Source: Lederbergia citrea
GTDB taxonomy: Bacteria; Bacillota; Bacilli; Bacillales; Bacillaceae_C
Length of the DNA stretch: 64,000 bases
Assembly (NCBI RefSeq): GCF_018343525.1
Contig: NZ_JAGYPH010000001.1
Span: forward strand, 558,001 to 622,000
Reading direction: 5' to 3'
The translations under genes and the position numbers were made by a program. Shown here piece after piece: positions 48,775 through 57,366 of this stretch. Below the pieces are notes generated by a model. It was not told the DNA's origin. It worked only from the letters and a program-made list of their open reading frames with translations, and did no database searches. The first letter of the stretch is position 1. Each line of letters opens with the position of its first letter.

Positions 48775-48918
48775 AACTAGTCACTCCTTTCATTAATATT
48801 TTAAGATTACCATATTTCTGAATTTATTTCATAACGCTTGATTTTAAAACAAGCATAAATAAGCAAAAAAAAATTTCTATACTTTACATTTTATTTCGAG
48901 AGGTGTAAAATTCCTATA

Positions 48919-48937
48919 TACCTAAAAACTCTAGGTA
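48919..48937. promoter_or_regulatory. Inverted repeat before padR
   Basis: TACCTA-N7-TAGGTA lies 10 bp before the padR ATG; its right arm overlaps the ribosome site. Binding of PadR here would give autoregulation. Confidence 0.45.
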
Positions 48938-48946
48938 GGTGAAAAT

Positions 48947-49294
48947 ATGTTTAATCGTGAATTGGTAAAGGGAAGTACATCCCTTTTGATGCTTCAACTG
49001 CTCGATGAGCGGGACATGTACGGATATGAGCTTGTAAAAGAACTGGAGAAACGCAGCGGTAATGAGTTTTCTGTAAAGGAAGGTACGCTTTATCCGGCCC
49101 TTCATAAACTTGAAAAGCAGGAATACATCGAATCCTATTGGCAGGAACAGGAGAAGGGTCCGGCTAGGAAGTATTATCGCATTTCGAATGCGGGGAGAGA
49201 AATGCTTCTTGAAAAGACCCGTGAATGGAATGACTTCGTTTCTGTAATGAACAAGTTAATAGGGAGAAAAAAACATGGAACGGCTGAAGAATGA
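48947..49294 (+). CDS. PadR-family transcriptional regulator
   Basis: 115-residue winged helix. [46 protein letters not shown] and [15 protein letters not shown] are PadR hallmarks. Its end overlaps the next gene by 20 nt. PadR proteins act as repressors, often released by a ligand, and many control the HAAS/DUF1700 protein beside them. Confidence 0.93.
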   Translation: MFNRELVKGSTSLLMLQLLDERDMYGYELVKELEKRSGNEFSVKEGTLYPALHKLEKQEYIESYWQEQEKGPARKYYRISNAGREMLLEKTREWNDFVSVMNKLIGRKKHGTAEE

Positions 49295-49913
49295 GTTTTT
49301 AGCAGAACTCGCACAGGGGCTTGTAAATCATCAAGAGAAAGAAGCAATATTAAAGGAATATGATGCTCATCTTGATGAACTCTTTAATGGTCTCTATAAG
49401 ATAGAAAATGAATCTGAATTGCGAGATCAGGTTTATTCTAGATTCGGTACACCTGAAGAAATTGCCGCAATGTGGAGAGATGAGCTTTCTGTTACACCAA
49501 GCAATATGAAATGGTTATTCATTGCAGTAAATATTCTTTTTTTTGGCGGAGGCTCCGCACTCACTCTTGCTCATAATTTGCTTGATTGGGACTGGCTCAC
49601 GACCTTATGGATTCAATTGACATCCTTTCCGATCCTAATTGCGCTAATTTACTTGTTCTTTTGGGCATTGCTTGGTTATGAAATAGGCAGGGGCTTTGGA
49701 CATCAAGGAAAGAAGTTGATGAAAAGGACCTTTTTATTAGTATTAATACCGAATATCACACTAATGGTTTTAACGGTTTTCCGGATCATTCCACGTGAAT
49801 GGTTTAGTCCATTGTTGACAGAAACCTTTATCGGGATCTGCATCCTATTCACGCTTCTTTTATACCCGGTTTGCCTAATTAGCTACAGGTGGGGGAAAAA
49901 AGCTTCTATATAA
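49275..49913 (+). CDS. HAAS/DUF1700-type membrane protein
   Basis: 212 residues. The N-terminal HAAS-like helical domain (about 1-70; [13 protein letters not shown] and [17 protein letters not shown]) is followed by four TM helices. Proteins of this type are encoded next to PadR regulators and are thought to sense or relay a membrane signal to them. Starts after GGGAG inside the padR gene. Confidence 0.8.
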   Translation: MERLKNEFLAELAQGLVNHQEKEAILKEYDAHLDELFNGLYKIENESELRDQVYSRFGTPEEIAAMWRDELSVTPSNMKWLFIAVNILFFGGGSALTLAHNLLDWDWLTTLWIQLTSFPILIALIYLFFWALLGYEIGRGFGHQGKKLMKRTFLLVLIPNITLMVLTVFRIIPREWFSPLLTETFIGICILFTLLLYPVCLISYRWGKKASI

Positions 49914-49923
49914 GCTTTTTTTT
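49896..49923 (+). terminator. Terminator after the HAAS gene
   Basis: AAAAAGCTT and AAGCTTTTT pair around a 6-nt loop, with a long T tract. It overlaps the end of the gene's last codons, before the DUF4173 gene. Confidence 0.75.
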
Positions 49924-49930
49924 ACCTGTC

Positions 49931-49949
49931 TACATAGAATTTCTATGTA
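49931..49949. promoter_or_regulatory. Perfect palindrome upstream of the DUF4173 gene
   Basis: TACATAGAA-T-TTCTATGTA is a 19-bp palindrome with 9-bp arms, about 35 bp before the DUF4173 start. It could be an operator of the PadR regulator or the stem of an RNA hairpin. Confidence 0.45.
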
Positions 49950-49983
49950 TCTTAGATTTCTAAAAAAATGGAGGTATTTTTAA

Positions 49984-51441
49984 ATGGAATTAAAAATTAG
50001 AAAGATAGACGGAATATTTTTTCTCATATGCCTATTTGTTGGATTTGTTGCGGAAGAAGCATTCTTCAGAGATCAGATCGGCATCTCCTATTTTATTTTC
50101 ATCGCTATATTTTATACAGCCTTTTTCTGGAGGTTTCGATCGTTTTCATTCTCGCATCAGCGGCTAGGATATCTAGTGTTGATTTCAATTTGGCTTTTAG
50201 CAGCAGGTTATTACCTGTATGACACGACACTGTTTTATATGTTGAATATTTTGATCATCCCGGCTCTTGTTATCTTCCATCTTGCATTGATTACTTCACC
50301 GAAAAAACTAGAATGGAGTAATTTGTTTTTTATCTTTTACACATTACTGCGCATCATTGATGGAATTCGCTATAGTGCCAAATTCACAAAGCATATTGCC
50401 AAGTTCATAAAAGGGAACAGAAACCAAAAAAAGGGTTATGATATTTGGAAAAAAATCCTGATTGGTATTGCTATCTCTGTCCCATTTTTGTTTGTCATAC
50501 TTAATCTGTTAATTTCAGCTGATGCTCAGTTTGAAAGACTTTTAAGTGGTATCCCTAATTTGCTAAGCTTCAAGGCAGACAATGTCTTCCGTTTGATCGT
50601 TATTCTAACTTATACATTCAGCTTTTTTGGCTTCATGCAGGCGCTTTTACAAAAGAATATTGATATTGGCCAAAGGAATATTCATAAGCCAATTGTAATG
50701 GATGGTATTATTACTCTAACTGTGCTGCTGCTCTTGGACTTGGTGTATGTATTATTTGTTGCCGTCCAATTCAAGTACTTTTTCAGTGGCACGCTTGGTG
50801 ATGGTTACACTTTTGCGGAATATGCGCGCCGCGGTTTTTTTGAATTACTTTTTGTCACCCTAATTAACCTAAGCATAACAACCGGGGTTATTAATTTAAC
50901 GAAGACTATTCAGGGATTTTTGAAAAAAATAATTCGATTGGCCTTGTCAGTTCTTGTTTTATCAAGCGGAGTTCTTCTTATCTCAGCTTTCATGCGAATG
51001 TCAATGTATGAGGATGCGTATGGGTTCACTTTTACACGGGTGTTAGTGCATTCCTTCATGATTTTCTTAATGGTCATTTTTGCATACACCCTCGTTAAAA
51101 TTTGGCTTGAGAAGCTTTCCTTATTCCATTTTTATTTTATTGCATCGCTTATTTATTATGCAGGTATCAATATTATCAACATCGACAAAATCGTAGTTGA
51201 TAAAAATATTGCTCGCTTCGAGACAACCGGAAAAATCGACATCGACTATTTAAACAGCTTATCATCAACGGGTATCCTTGGATTAATCGAGCTTTATGAA
51301 AATAATCCTAATGTTCAGGGTTTGGAAGCTTTGCTAAAAAAGCGAAAAGCAGATAGAGAGTATTTAAAAAGTGATTCATGGCAGTCTCATAATTTTGCCC
51401 GGAAGAAAGCTTATGAAAAGCTGGGGGAGATGGAATTATAA
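49984..51441 (+). CDS. DUF4173/DUF4153-type polytopic membrane protein
   Basis: 485 residues, about 11-12 TM helices. A middle block (KYFFSGTLGDGYTFAEYARRGFFELLFVTLINL) is the conserved core of DUF4173 proteins. The C-terminal soluble tail (about 410-485) has charged residues. Function unknown; it may be controlled by the adjacent PadR. A long A/T-rich gap follows. Confidence 0.82.
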   Translation: MELKIRKIDGIFFLICLFVGFVAEEAFFRDQIGISYFIFIAIFYTAFFWRFRSFSFSHQRLGYLVLISIWLLAAGYYLYDTTLFYMLNILIIPALVIFHLALITSPKKLEWSNLFFIFYTLLRIIDGIRYSAKFTKHIAKFIKGNRNQKKGYDIWKKILIGIAISVPFLFVILNLLISADAQFERLLSGIPNLLSFKADNVFRLIVILTYTFSFFGFMQALLQKNIDIGQRNIHKPIVMDGIITLTVLLLLDLVYVLFVAVQFKYFFSGTLGDGYTFAEYARRGFFELLFVTLINLSITTGVINLTKTIQGFLKKIIRLALSVLVLSSGVLLISAFMRMSMYEDAYGFTFTRVLVHSFMIFLMVIFAYTLVKIWLEKLSLFHFYFIASLIYYAGINIINIDKIVVDKNIARFETTGKIDIDYLNSLSSTGILGLIELYENNPNVQGLEALLKKRKADREYLKSDSWQSHNFARKKAYEKLGEMEL

Positions 51442-51803
51442 TTGGCATAAATTAACTATAATTATTCTTTCCCTTGTTCCCCTTACCAATAATATGAGTT
51501 AATAAGGGTGTCGGACCGATAGAATTATTGGAAAGGAGGATGATTATTTTGATCATAAAACAAGAGGTGATTTCCGTTTAAGCGGGAATCTCAAAAATGG
51601 GGCCGCAACTGCGGCCTTATTTAATATTTAGAATATTATTATCTTTCCATAAACGGTGAATCCACTTATACTATGAATATGAGTAGTTCATACGTATTTT
51701 TTTGTAAGTGCTTACTCGTTAAATTACAAGCGAAAGGAGATTTTATAAATGACTAACATAAAACTGTTTTTATACGTACACCTAATAAAGGAGGACGTAA
51801 ATA
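51442..51803. other. 362-bp leader region with short ORFs
   Basis: Besides two short ORFs (51549-51581 and 51749-51841) and the hairpins described separately, I see no gene. The region runs from the DUF4173 stop to the CD3324-type gene. Confidence 0.55.
51533..51622 (+). promoter_or_regulatory. Attenuator-like module: short peptide, hairpin, terminator
   Basis: AAGGAGGA (51533-51540) precedes a 10-codon ORF (TTG 51549 to TAA 51581; an in-frame ATG at 51540 would give 13). Its last codons form half of a hairpin (51569-51576 with 51583-51590), and a terminator hairpin GGCCGC-AACT-GCGGCC at 51601-51616 follows with TTATTT. The layout is that of a translation-coupled attenuator. Confidence 0.5.
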
Positions 51804-51841
51804 TTGCAATACAAAAACGGGAGGGAAGTGCTTCCCCCTAA
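51749..51841 (+). CDS. Short upstream ORF overlapping the CD3324-type gene
   Basis: 30 codons, starting MTNIKLFLYVHLIKED, ATG preceded by AAAGGAGATTTT. It reads through the ribosome site and the first 38 bases of the next gene in another frame, so its translation could open or block that start. Possibly a leader peptide rather than a functional protein. Confidence 0.45.
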   Translation: MTNIKLFLYVHLIKEDVNIAIQKREGSASP

Positions 51842-52094
51842 TTTGCTGAAGGAACTACAGAAATATATTCAAGGCGAGCTAATCTATATCCCTAAGAAAA
51901 AGAATCAGCGGGCTGGATGGGGAGAAATGAACGGTTCACGACAGTTAATTGCTCAAAGAAACGAAGAGATTTATCATCTATATACGGAAGGAAAGTCTTT
52001 CGAAGAGTTAGAACGAGATTACAACTTGTCCGTAGATAGTATCCGGAAAATAATATATAAGACTCGTGGACTACTTAAAGAATCGAAACGGTGA
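51804..52094 (+). CDS. CD3324-family HTH protein
   Basis: 96 residues. Matches the CD3324 family: GREVLPPNLLKELQKYIQGELIYIPKK and the C-terminal HTH SFEELERDYNLSVDSIRKIIYKTR, related to Mor-type activators. It starts with TTG after AAGGAGGAC. Function unproved; likely DNA-binding. It is followed by a terminator and the ABC exporter, which it may control. Confidence 0.8.
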   Translation: MQYKNGREVLPPNLLKELQKYIQGELIYIPKKKNQRAGWGEMNGSRQLIAQRNEEIYHLYTEGKSFEELERDYNLSVDSIRKIIYKTRGLLKESKR

Positions 52095-52161
52095 GCTATA
52101 TATAATCTAGTCCAAAGCATGGAGCACCAGTATTTCTTCTAACAGACTACCAATGATGAAT

Positions 52162-52199
52162 AAGGCCGTAGAATAGAGAGAGGCTATCTACGGCTTTTT
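52162..52199 (+). terminator. Terminator between the CD3324 and ABC genes
   Basis: GCCGTAGA and TCTACGGC pair around a 14-nt loop, then TTTTT. Confidence 0.85.
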
Positions 52200-52236
52200 G
52201 AAGTAGAATCCAAAAACAAAACGAAGGGTGATTTAA

Positions 52237-52293
52237 ATGAAAAATTCATTAAACGAAAAAATGATTAATACATGGAGGGCGATTCCAATTTAA
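52237..52293 (+). CDS. Short upstream ORF before the ABC exporter
   Basis: 18 codons (MKNSLNEKMINTWRAIPI), ATG preceded by CGAAGGGTG. It ends 26 nt before the ABC start, and its last codons form one arm of a hairpin (52273-52279 with 52294-52300) that lies just before the ABC ribosome site. This resembles leader peptides that couple ribosome stalling to drug-exporter expression, an inference. Confidence 0.5.
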   Translation: MKNSLNEKMINTWRAIPI

Positions 52294-52300
52294 CCCTCCA
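52273..52300 (+). promoter_or_regulatory. Hairpin in the ABC leader
   Basis: TGGAGGG and CCCTCCA (7 bp, 14-nt loop). The left arm resembles a Shine-Dalgarno site. Pausing of a ribosome on the short ORF would melt it. Confidence 0.5.
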
Positions 52301-52319
52301 AAAACAATGGGGGAGAAAC

Positions 52320-54059
52320 ATGAATACTCGATTCAAAAAGTTTTTTTCTTATTATAAACCATATTTAAAATTGTTTTTTGTAATTATGACTTGCACATTT
52401 ATTGCATCGTCGATTACCTTGATTTTTCCATTATTGATTAGATATATTACGAAAAATGTATTAGAAGGTAATCTGAGTCATGCGTTAAATCAAATATATA
52501 TGATCGGAGCTATCATGCTTGTACTAGCTATGGTACAAGCCGCATGTAACTTTTTTGTTGATTATCGGGGTCATGCGATGGGGGCGATGATGGAAAGTGA
52601 TATGCGTGAAGAAATATTTTCCCATTATCAAAAACTATCATTTAGTTTTTATGATCAGCAAAAAACTGGACAATTAATGTCTAGACTCACGAATGATTTA
52701 CTTTTGCTCTCAGAATTGTATCATCATGGTCCTGAAGATTATGCGAAATATTTAATAAGGTTTATCGGTGCATTTGTAATACTATTTATGATCAACGCTC
52801 AATTAACTTTAGCCGTATTTATCTTTTTGCCAATGATGGCTCTTTACGCCCTTTATTTTAATAAAAGGATGAATATTGCTTTAAAAAGAAATAAGGATAG
52901 AATTGGCGATATTAATGCCCAAGTGGAAGATAATCTTTCGGGGATCAGAGTTGTAAAGTCATTTGCAAATGAAGAATTAGAAAAAGAAAAATTCGCTCAC
53001 GAAAACAATCGTTTTCTTAAGAGTAGAAAAAATGGTTATCGTAGCGAGGCTTATTTATCTAATGGTTTAGAAACATTTATCCAACTCATAATGATTGCTG
53101 TTATTGTTTTTGGCGGCGCTAGCATTGTTAACGCTTCATTAGACTTGGCTGATTTGATTACCTTTTTATTATATATTGGTTATCTGATTGAACCAATCCA
53201 GAAACTATCGCATCTTACTATGCAGTATCAAGAAGGAATCACTGGTTTTGAACGTTTTATGGAAATTTTAGAGGTAGAACCCGATATCCAAGACTCAGCA
53301 GAAGCGATTGAATTAAAGAATGTCAAAGGAAATGTACAGTTTAAAAATGTTGGATTTACCTATAACGGAAACCATAACAATGTCTTGGAAAATATATCTC
53401 TTAACGTAAAAGCTGGAGAATATATTGCATTAGTAGGTCCATCCGGCGTTGGTAAAACAACTTTATGTTCACTCATACCGCGCTTTTATGAAGTAAGTGA
53501 AGGTGAAATATTGCTTGACGGTATTAATATTAAGGATATTAGTTTAAGTTCTTTAAGAAGGAACGTGGGTACCGTCCAGCAAGATGTTTATTTATTTGCC
53601 GGAACAGTATTAGATAATATTCGCTACGGAAAACCTCATGCAAGTAAAGAGGAAATCTTTGAAGCAGCAATCGATGCCAATGCCCATGAATTTATTATGG
53701 AATTACCAGATGGGTATGACACACATATTGGTCAGCGGGGTGTTAAATTATCTGGAGGGCAAAAACAAAGATTGAGCATTGCACGTGTTTTCTTGAAAAA
53801 TCCTCCTATACTTATTTTCGATGAAGCAACAAGTGCTTTGGATAATGAAAGTGAGAAAGTTGTTCAAGATTCATTAGAACATTTGGCAAATAATCGCACT
53901 ACATTTGTTATCGCCCATCGGCTATCAACAATTAGAAATGCAAAAAGAATCGTTGTCTTAACGGATGATGGGATTGAAGAACAAGGAACACATGAAGAAT
54001 TAATCGCTCGGGATGGCATGTATGCAAGGCTATATAATTTACAATTTACATTTTCATAA
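52320..54059 (+). CDS. ABC exporter, ATP-binding/permease fusion
   Basis: 579 residues: six-TM exporter domain (about 15-305) and nucleotide-binding domain with Walker A GPSGVGKTT (~371), Q loop VQQDVYLF, signature LSGGQKQR (~477), Walker B ILIFDEATSALD (~497) and H loop AHRLST. A half-transporter of the MsbA/BmrA or YfiB/C type, exporting lipids, drugs or peptides as a dimer. I choose the ATG after GGGGGAGAAAC; an earlier ATG at 52272 sits inside the leader. Confidence 0.9.
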   Translation: MNTRFKKFFSYYKPYLKLFFVIMTCTFIASSITLIFPLLIRYITKNVLEGNLSHALNQIYMIGAIMLVLAMVQAACNFFVDYRGHAMGAMMESDMREEIFSHYQKLSFSFYDQQKTGQLMSRLTNDLLLLSELYHHGPEDYAKYLIRFIGAFVILFMINAQLTLAVFIFLPMMALYALYFNKRMNIALKRNKDRIGDINAQVEDNLSGIRVVKSFANEELEKEKFAHENNRFLKSRKNGYRSEAYLSNGLETFIQLIMIAVIVFGGASIVNASLDLADLITFLLYIGYLIEPIQKLSHLTMQYQEGITGFERFMEILEVEPDIQDSAEAIELKNVKGNVQFKNVGFTYNGNHNNVLENISLNVKAGEYIALVGPSGVGKTTLCSLIPRFYEVSEGEILLDGINIKDISLSSLRRNVGTVQQDVYLFAGTVLDNIRYGKPHASKEEIFEAAIDANAHEFIMELPDGYDTHIGQRGVKLSGGQKQRLSIARVFLKNPPILIFDEATSALDNESEKVVQDSLEHLANNRTTFVIAHRLSTIRNAKRIVVLTDDGIEEQGTHEELIARDGMYARLYNLQFTFS

Positions 54060-54299
54060 CAATTGGAAAAGTCTCCGATAAATTCGAGAAACAATGAATA
54101 ATCGCTAATGAACCCGCCATACATGGTGGGTTCATTTTTGGTTGGAAATTAACTTTACCATTATTTTAATTTCATTTTAAATGTTTATAGATATTCCAGT
54201 TATTAAAAAGATGTTAATAATTATTCCGAAAACGTGAATTATTGCTCATTATTATTAATACATTTTGTGACGATTTTTAAAGAATTTTTTTGAACACTT

Positions 54300-54315
54300 T
54301 GTGAACTATATCACA
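54300..54315 (+). promoter_or_regulatory. FNR/Rex-type box upstream of qox promoter
   Basis: TGTGAACTATATCACA is a perfect TGTGA-N6-TCACA palindrome, centred about 49 bp upstream of the expected transcription start. Confidence 0.72.
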
Positions 54316-54321
54316 TTAAAA

Positions 54322-54350
54322 TTGTATTTTGCATTTGATAGGAATAAAAT
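54322..54350 (+). promoter_or_regulatory. Sigma-A promoter of qoxABCD
   Basis: TTGTAT (54322-54327), 17-nt spacer, TAAAAT (54345-54350); it lies between the two palindromic boxes. Confidence 0.5.
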
Positions 54351-54361
54351 AATCTTATGTA

Positions 54362-54377
54362 TGTGATGTATATCACA
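54362..54377 (+). promoter_or_regulatory. FNR/Rex-type box downstream of qox promoter
   Basis: TGTGATGTATATCACA is a second perfect TGTGA-N6-TCACA palindrome, 62 bp from the first. It lies just past the expected start, a position that would block transcription. Confidence 0.72.
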
Positions 54378-54434
54378 AGGTAGGTGTTTCCTATATAAAC
54401 TGAAGCTTTTACCACAAAAGAAAGGGGTACCTTA

Positions 54435-55370
54435 ATGAAAATGAAATGGGCTTTATATAGTTTATTTATCACTAGTATCATAGTGTTAACGGGTTGTGAA
54501 TCATTGATGGTTTTGGATCCTAAAGGACCTCAAGCTGAAACGCAAGCTAATGTTATATGGATTTCGATTGCGACCATGGCGTTCATTGTTATTGTCGTTT
54601 TCAGTCTATTAGTATTTATAGTATTAAAATACCGTGCATCGAAACAAAGTGAAGATTATGAGCCTCCACATATTGAGGGTAATCCGATTGTTGAATCAAT
54701 TATTGTGGGAATTCCAGTTTTAATCATTATTTTCCTTTCAATTGTCACTGTTAAATCTACCTATGCAGTTGAGAAAACACCGAAAGGGTATGAAAATCAA
54801 AAGCCTTTGATCGTTTATGCCTCTTCCTCTAACTGGAAATGGCATTTTAGTTATCCTGAAGAAAATATCGAAACAGTTAATTACTTATATGTCCCTACGG
54901 ATCGACCGTTAGAATTTAAATTGTACTCATATGGACCAATAACGAGCTTTTGGATTCCGCAACTTGGAGGACAAAAATATGCGATGTCGGATATGGTAAC
55001 GACATTACATTTAGCAGCTAGTGTTCCTGGTGAATATATGGGGCGAAATGCTAACTTTAGTGGAAAAGGTTTCGCTGAAAATACATTCCTTGTAAAAGCA
55101 ATGTCTGAATCCGATTATGATAAATGGGTTGAAGATGTTAAAGCAACAGCTAAACCTTTAACAGAAGAGAAATTCAATGAGTTGTTAAAACCAGGCCATC
55201 TTGGACAGTTAACATTCAGTGGAACACATTTACAATTCTTGCCTGCTCCGGAAGGGGAGTATAGTGGACATCATCATGGTTCCCATCAATCACATGTGGA
55301 TTCAAGGGGTGGACATGAACATAATGAACATTCAAACGAGAAAGATTCAGAACACGATCATCATGAATAG
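54435..55370 (+). CDS. qoxA: QoxA, cytochrome aa3 quinol oxidase subunit II
   Basis: 311 residues. Lipoprotein signal with lipobox VLTGC (~20), two TM helices, and a cupredoxin-like domain that lacks the CuA ligands, as in quinol oxidases. NWKWHFSYPEENIETVNYLYVPTDRP and WIPQLGGQKYAM are typical QoxA. The final 33 residues are histidine-rich (11 His), not usual for this subunit in B. subtilis. First gene of the qox operon. Confidence 0.94.
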   Translation: MKMKWALYSLFITSIIVLTGCESLMVLDPKGPQAETQANVIWISIATMAFIVIVVFSLLVFIVLKYRASKQSEDYEPPHIEGNPIVESIIVGIPVLIIIFLSIVTVKSTYAVEKTPKGYENQKPLIVYASSSNWKWHFSYPEENIETVNYLYVPTDRPLEFKLYSYGPITSFWIPQLGGQKYAMSDMVTTLHLAASVPGEYMGRNANFSGKGFAENTFLVKAMSESDYDKWVEDVKATAKPLTEEKFNELLKPGHLGQLTFSGTHLQFLPAPEGEYSGHHHGSHQSHVDSRGGHEHNEHSNEKDSEHDHHE

Positions 55371-55419
55371 GTTGATCGTTTGTTAACAACTTGCTTTGTA
55401 TGAAAGGAGTCATAAAAGT

Positions 55420-57366
55420 ATGAATTACTTTGATCGATTTGCTATTCCTCATCCAAGTCCTGCGATTTATGCATCGATGGTTGCCATTGGTCTTACAGTT
55501 ATTGCTATCATCGCAGGCTTAACATATTTTAAAAAATGGGGTTATTTATGGCGTGAATGGTTAACAACTGTAGACCATAAACGGATCGGGATTATGTATT
55601 TGATCTCTGCCTTGCTGATGTTATTCCGTGGTGGCGTTGACGCACTTATGATGCGGGCGCAAACGGCAGTACCTGAAAATGCGTTATTAGATGCTCAGCA
55701 TTATAATGAAGTGTTTACTACCCATGGGGTAGTCATGATCATTTTTATGGCAATGCCATTTATTTATGCCTTAATGAACTTCGTTGTTCCATTACAAATT
55801 GGTGCCCGTGACGTAGCGTTTCCGCGCTTAAATGCATTAAGCTTCTGGTTATTCTTTATGGGTGCGATGTTATTCAATATTTCATTCGTCATTGGCGGTT
55901 CTCCCGATGCAGGCTGGACTTCATATTTCCCGCTCGCGGGCAATGATTTCAGCCAATCTGTCGGGACAAATTACTATATGCTTTCCATTCAGATTGCTGG
56001 TATTGGTACATTAATATCTGGTATTAACTTTATTACGACGATATTAAAAATGAGAGCAACTGGTATGACATTAATGAAGATGCCAATGTTCACATGGACT
56101 GCTCTTATCACGAACGTGATTGTCGTTTACGCCTTTCCAGTACTAACAATTGCACTTCTATTGGGAACAATGGATCGGCTTTTTGGCGCAAACTTCTTTA
56201 CGACAACGAATGGCGGTATGGATATGCTCTGGGCGAACCTGTTCTGGGTTTGGGGACATCCAGAAGTGTATATCTTAATTTTGCCGGCATTTGGAATTTA
56301 TAGTGAGATTATCTCTACATTTTCACGACGTAATCTATATGGATATAAATCAATGGTCGCTTCCATTGTCATCATTTCATTTTTCTCTTTCTTAGTTTGG
56401 ACACATCATTTCTTTACAATGGGACAGGGACCATTAACAAATAGTATTTTCTCGATTACGACAATGGCGATTGCCATACCGACCGGAATTAAGATTTTTA
56501 ACTGGCTGCTTACGATGTGGAAAGGAAAAATTGAATTTACCGTTCCAATGCTTTACGCAGTAGGATTCATACCGATTTTTACAATCGGCGGAGTAACGGG
56601 AGTTATGTTGGGAATGGCAAGTGCCGACTATCAATATCATAATACGATGTTCTTGGTTGCACACTTCCACTACACCATTATTCCTGGTGTCGTATTCGCA
56701 ATGCTTGCCGGTCTCACATACTGGTGGCCAAAAATGTTTGGATTCATGTTAAATGAGAGAATAGGAAAATGGGCGTTCTGGTTTATTGCTATCAGTTTTA
56801 ACGTTACATTCTTCCCAATGTTTTTCACAGGTTTAGATGGGCAAGCACGCAGAATGTACACATACTCTGAAGCAACTGGATTTGGTCCGCTTAATTTACT
56901 TTCTTTCGTTGGGGCAATTGGACTCGCAATTGGCTTTGCATTAATTGTATATAATGTTTATTACAGCACTCGTTATGCTTCAAGAGATATTAGTGCAGAT
57001 CCATGGGATGCACGTTCTCTTGAATGGGCTACCCACAGCCCAGTACCATCATATAACTTTGCTGTGACTCCACAAGTTGAATCGATTGAAGCATTCTGGG
57101 ATGCTAAGAAAAAAAATCGCCTATTATTCAAAGGGAAAATAGAAAAAATTCATATGCCAAATAATAGTGGTGTTCCATTTATTATGAGTTGTATCTTTTT
57201 CTTATGGGGCTTCTCATTTGTATTCAGCATGTGGATTCCCGCAATCATTACAACAATAGCTATTTTTGCATGTATGGCACATCGTTCCTTTGAGATAGAT
57301 GACGGTCATTATATTTCTGTTCAAGAAGTTGAAGACACAGAAAAAAAACTGCGAGGTGTTAGCTAA
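55420..57366 (+). CDS. qoxB: QoxB, quinol oxidase subunit I
   Basis: 648 residues, about 14-15 TM helices. Haem and CuB ligands are visible: TTHGVVMIIFMAMP (haem a His), WGHPEVYILILPAFG (His-Tyr crosslink), TWTHHFF-type WTHHFFTMG (CuB) and VAHFHYTIIPG (haem). It transfers electrons from menaquinol to oxygen and pumps protons. I use the ATG at 55420 after GAAAGGAGTC; an upstream frame start is rejected. Length matches B. subtilis QoxB (649). Confidence 0.95.
   Translation: MNYFDRFAIPHPSPAIYASMVAIGLTVIAIIAGLTYFKKWGYLWREWLTTVDHKRIGIMYLISALLMLFRGGVDALMMRAQTAVPENALLDAQHYNEVFTTHGVVMIIFMAMPFIYALMNFVVPLQIGARDVAFPRLNALSFWLFFMGAMLFNISFVIGGSPDAGWTSYFPLAGNDFSQSVGTNYYMLSIQIAGIGTLISGINFITTILKMRATGMTLMKMPMFTWTALITNVIVVYAFPVLTIALLLGTMDRLFGANFFTTTNGGMDMLWANLFWVWGHPEVYILILPAFGIYSEIISTFSRRNLYGYKSMVASIVIISFFSFLVWTHHFFTMGQGPLTNSIFSITTMAIAIPTGIKIFNWLLTMWKGKIEFTVPMLYAVGFIPIFTIGGVTGVMLGMASADYQYHNTMFLVAHFHYTIIPGVVFAMLAGLTYWWPKMFGFMLNERIGKWAFWFIAISFNVTFFPMFFTGLDGQARRMYTYSEATGFGPLNLLSFVGAIGLAIGFALIVYNVYYSTRYASRDISADPWDARSLEWATHSPVPSYNFAVTPQVESIEAFWDAKKKNRLLFKGKIEKIHMPNNSGVPFIMSCIFFLWGFSFVFSMWIPAIITTIAIFACMAHRSFEIDDGHYISVQEVEDTEKKLRGVS

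Larger units (their letters stand above)
54060..54434. other. 375-bp qox upstream region
   Basis: It contains the qox promoter and two FNR/Rex-type boxes. The first half is very AT-rich without other recognisable features; a short hairpin around 54116-54134 (ACCCGCCAT / ATGGTGGGT) may end the ABC transcript. Confidence 0.55.

Noticed and set aside
52272..52320. ATG at 52272 as the ABC exporter start
   Set aside because: It sits inside the leader hairpin without a ribosome site; the ATG at 52320 has GGGGGAGAAAC.
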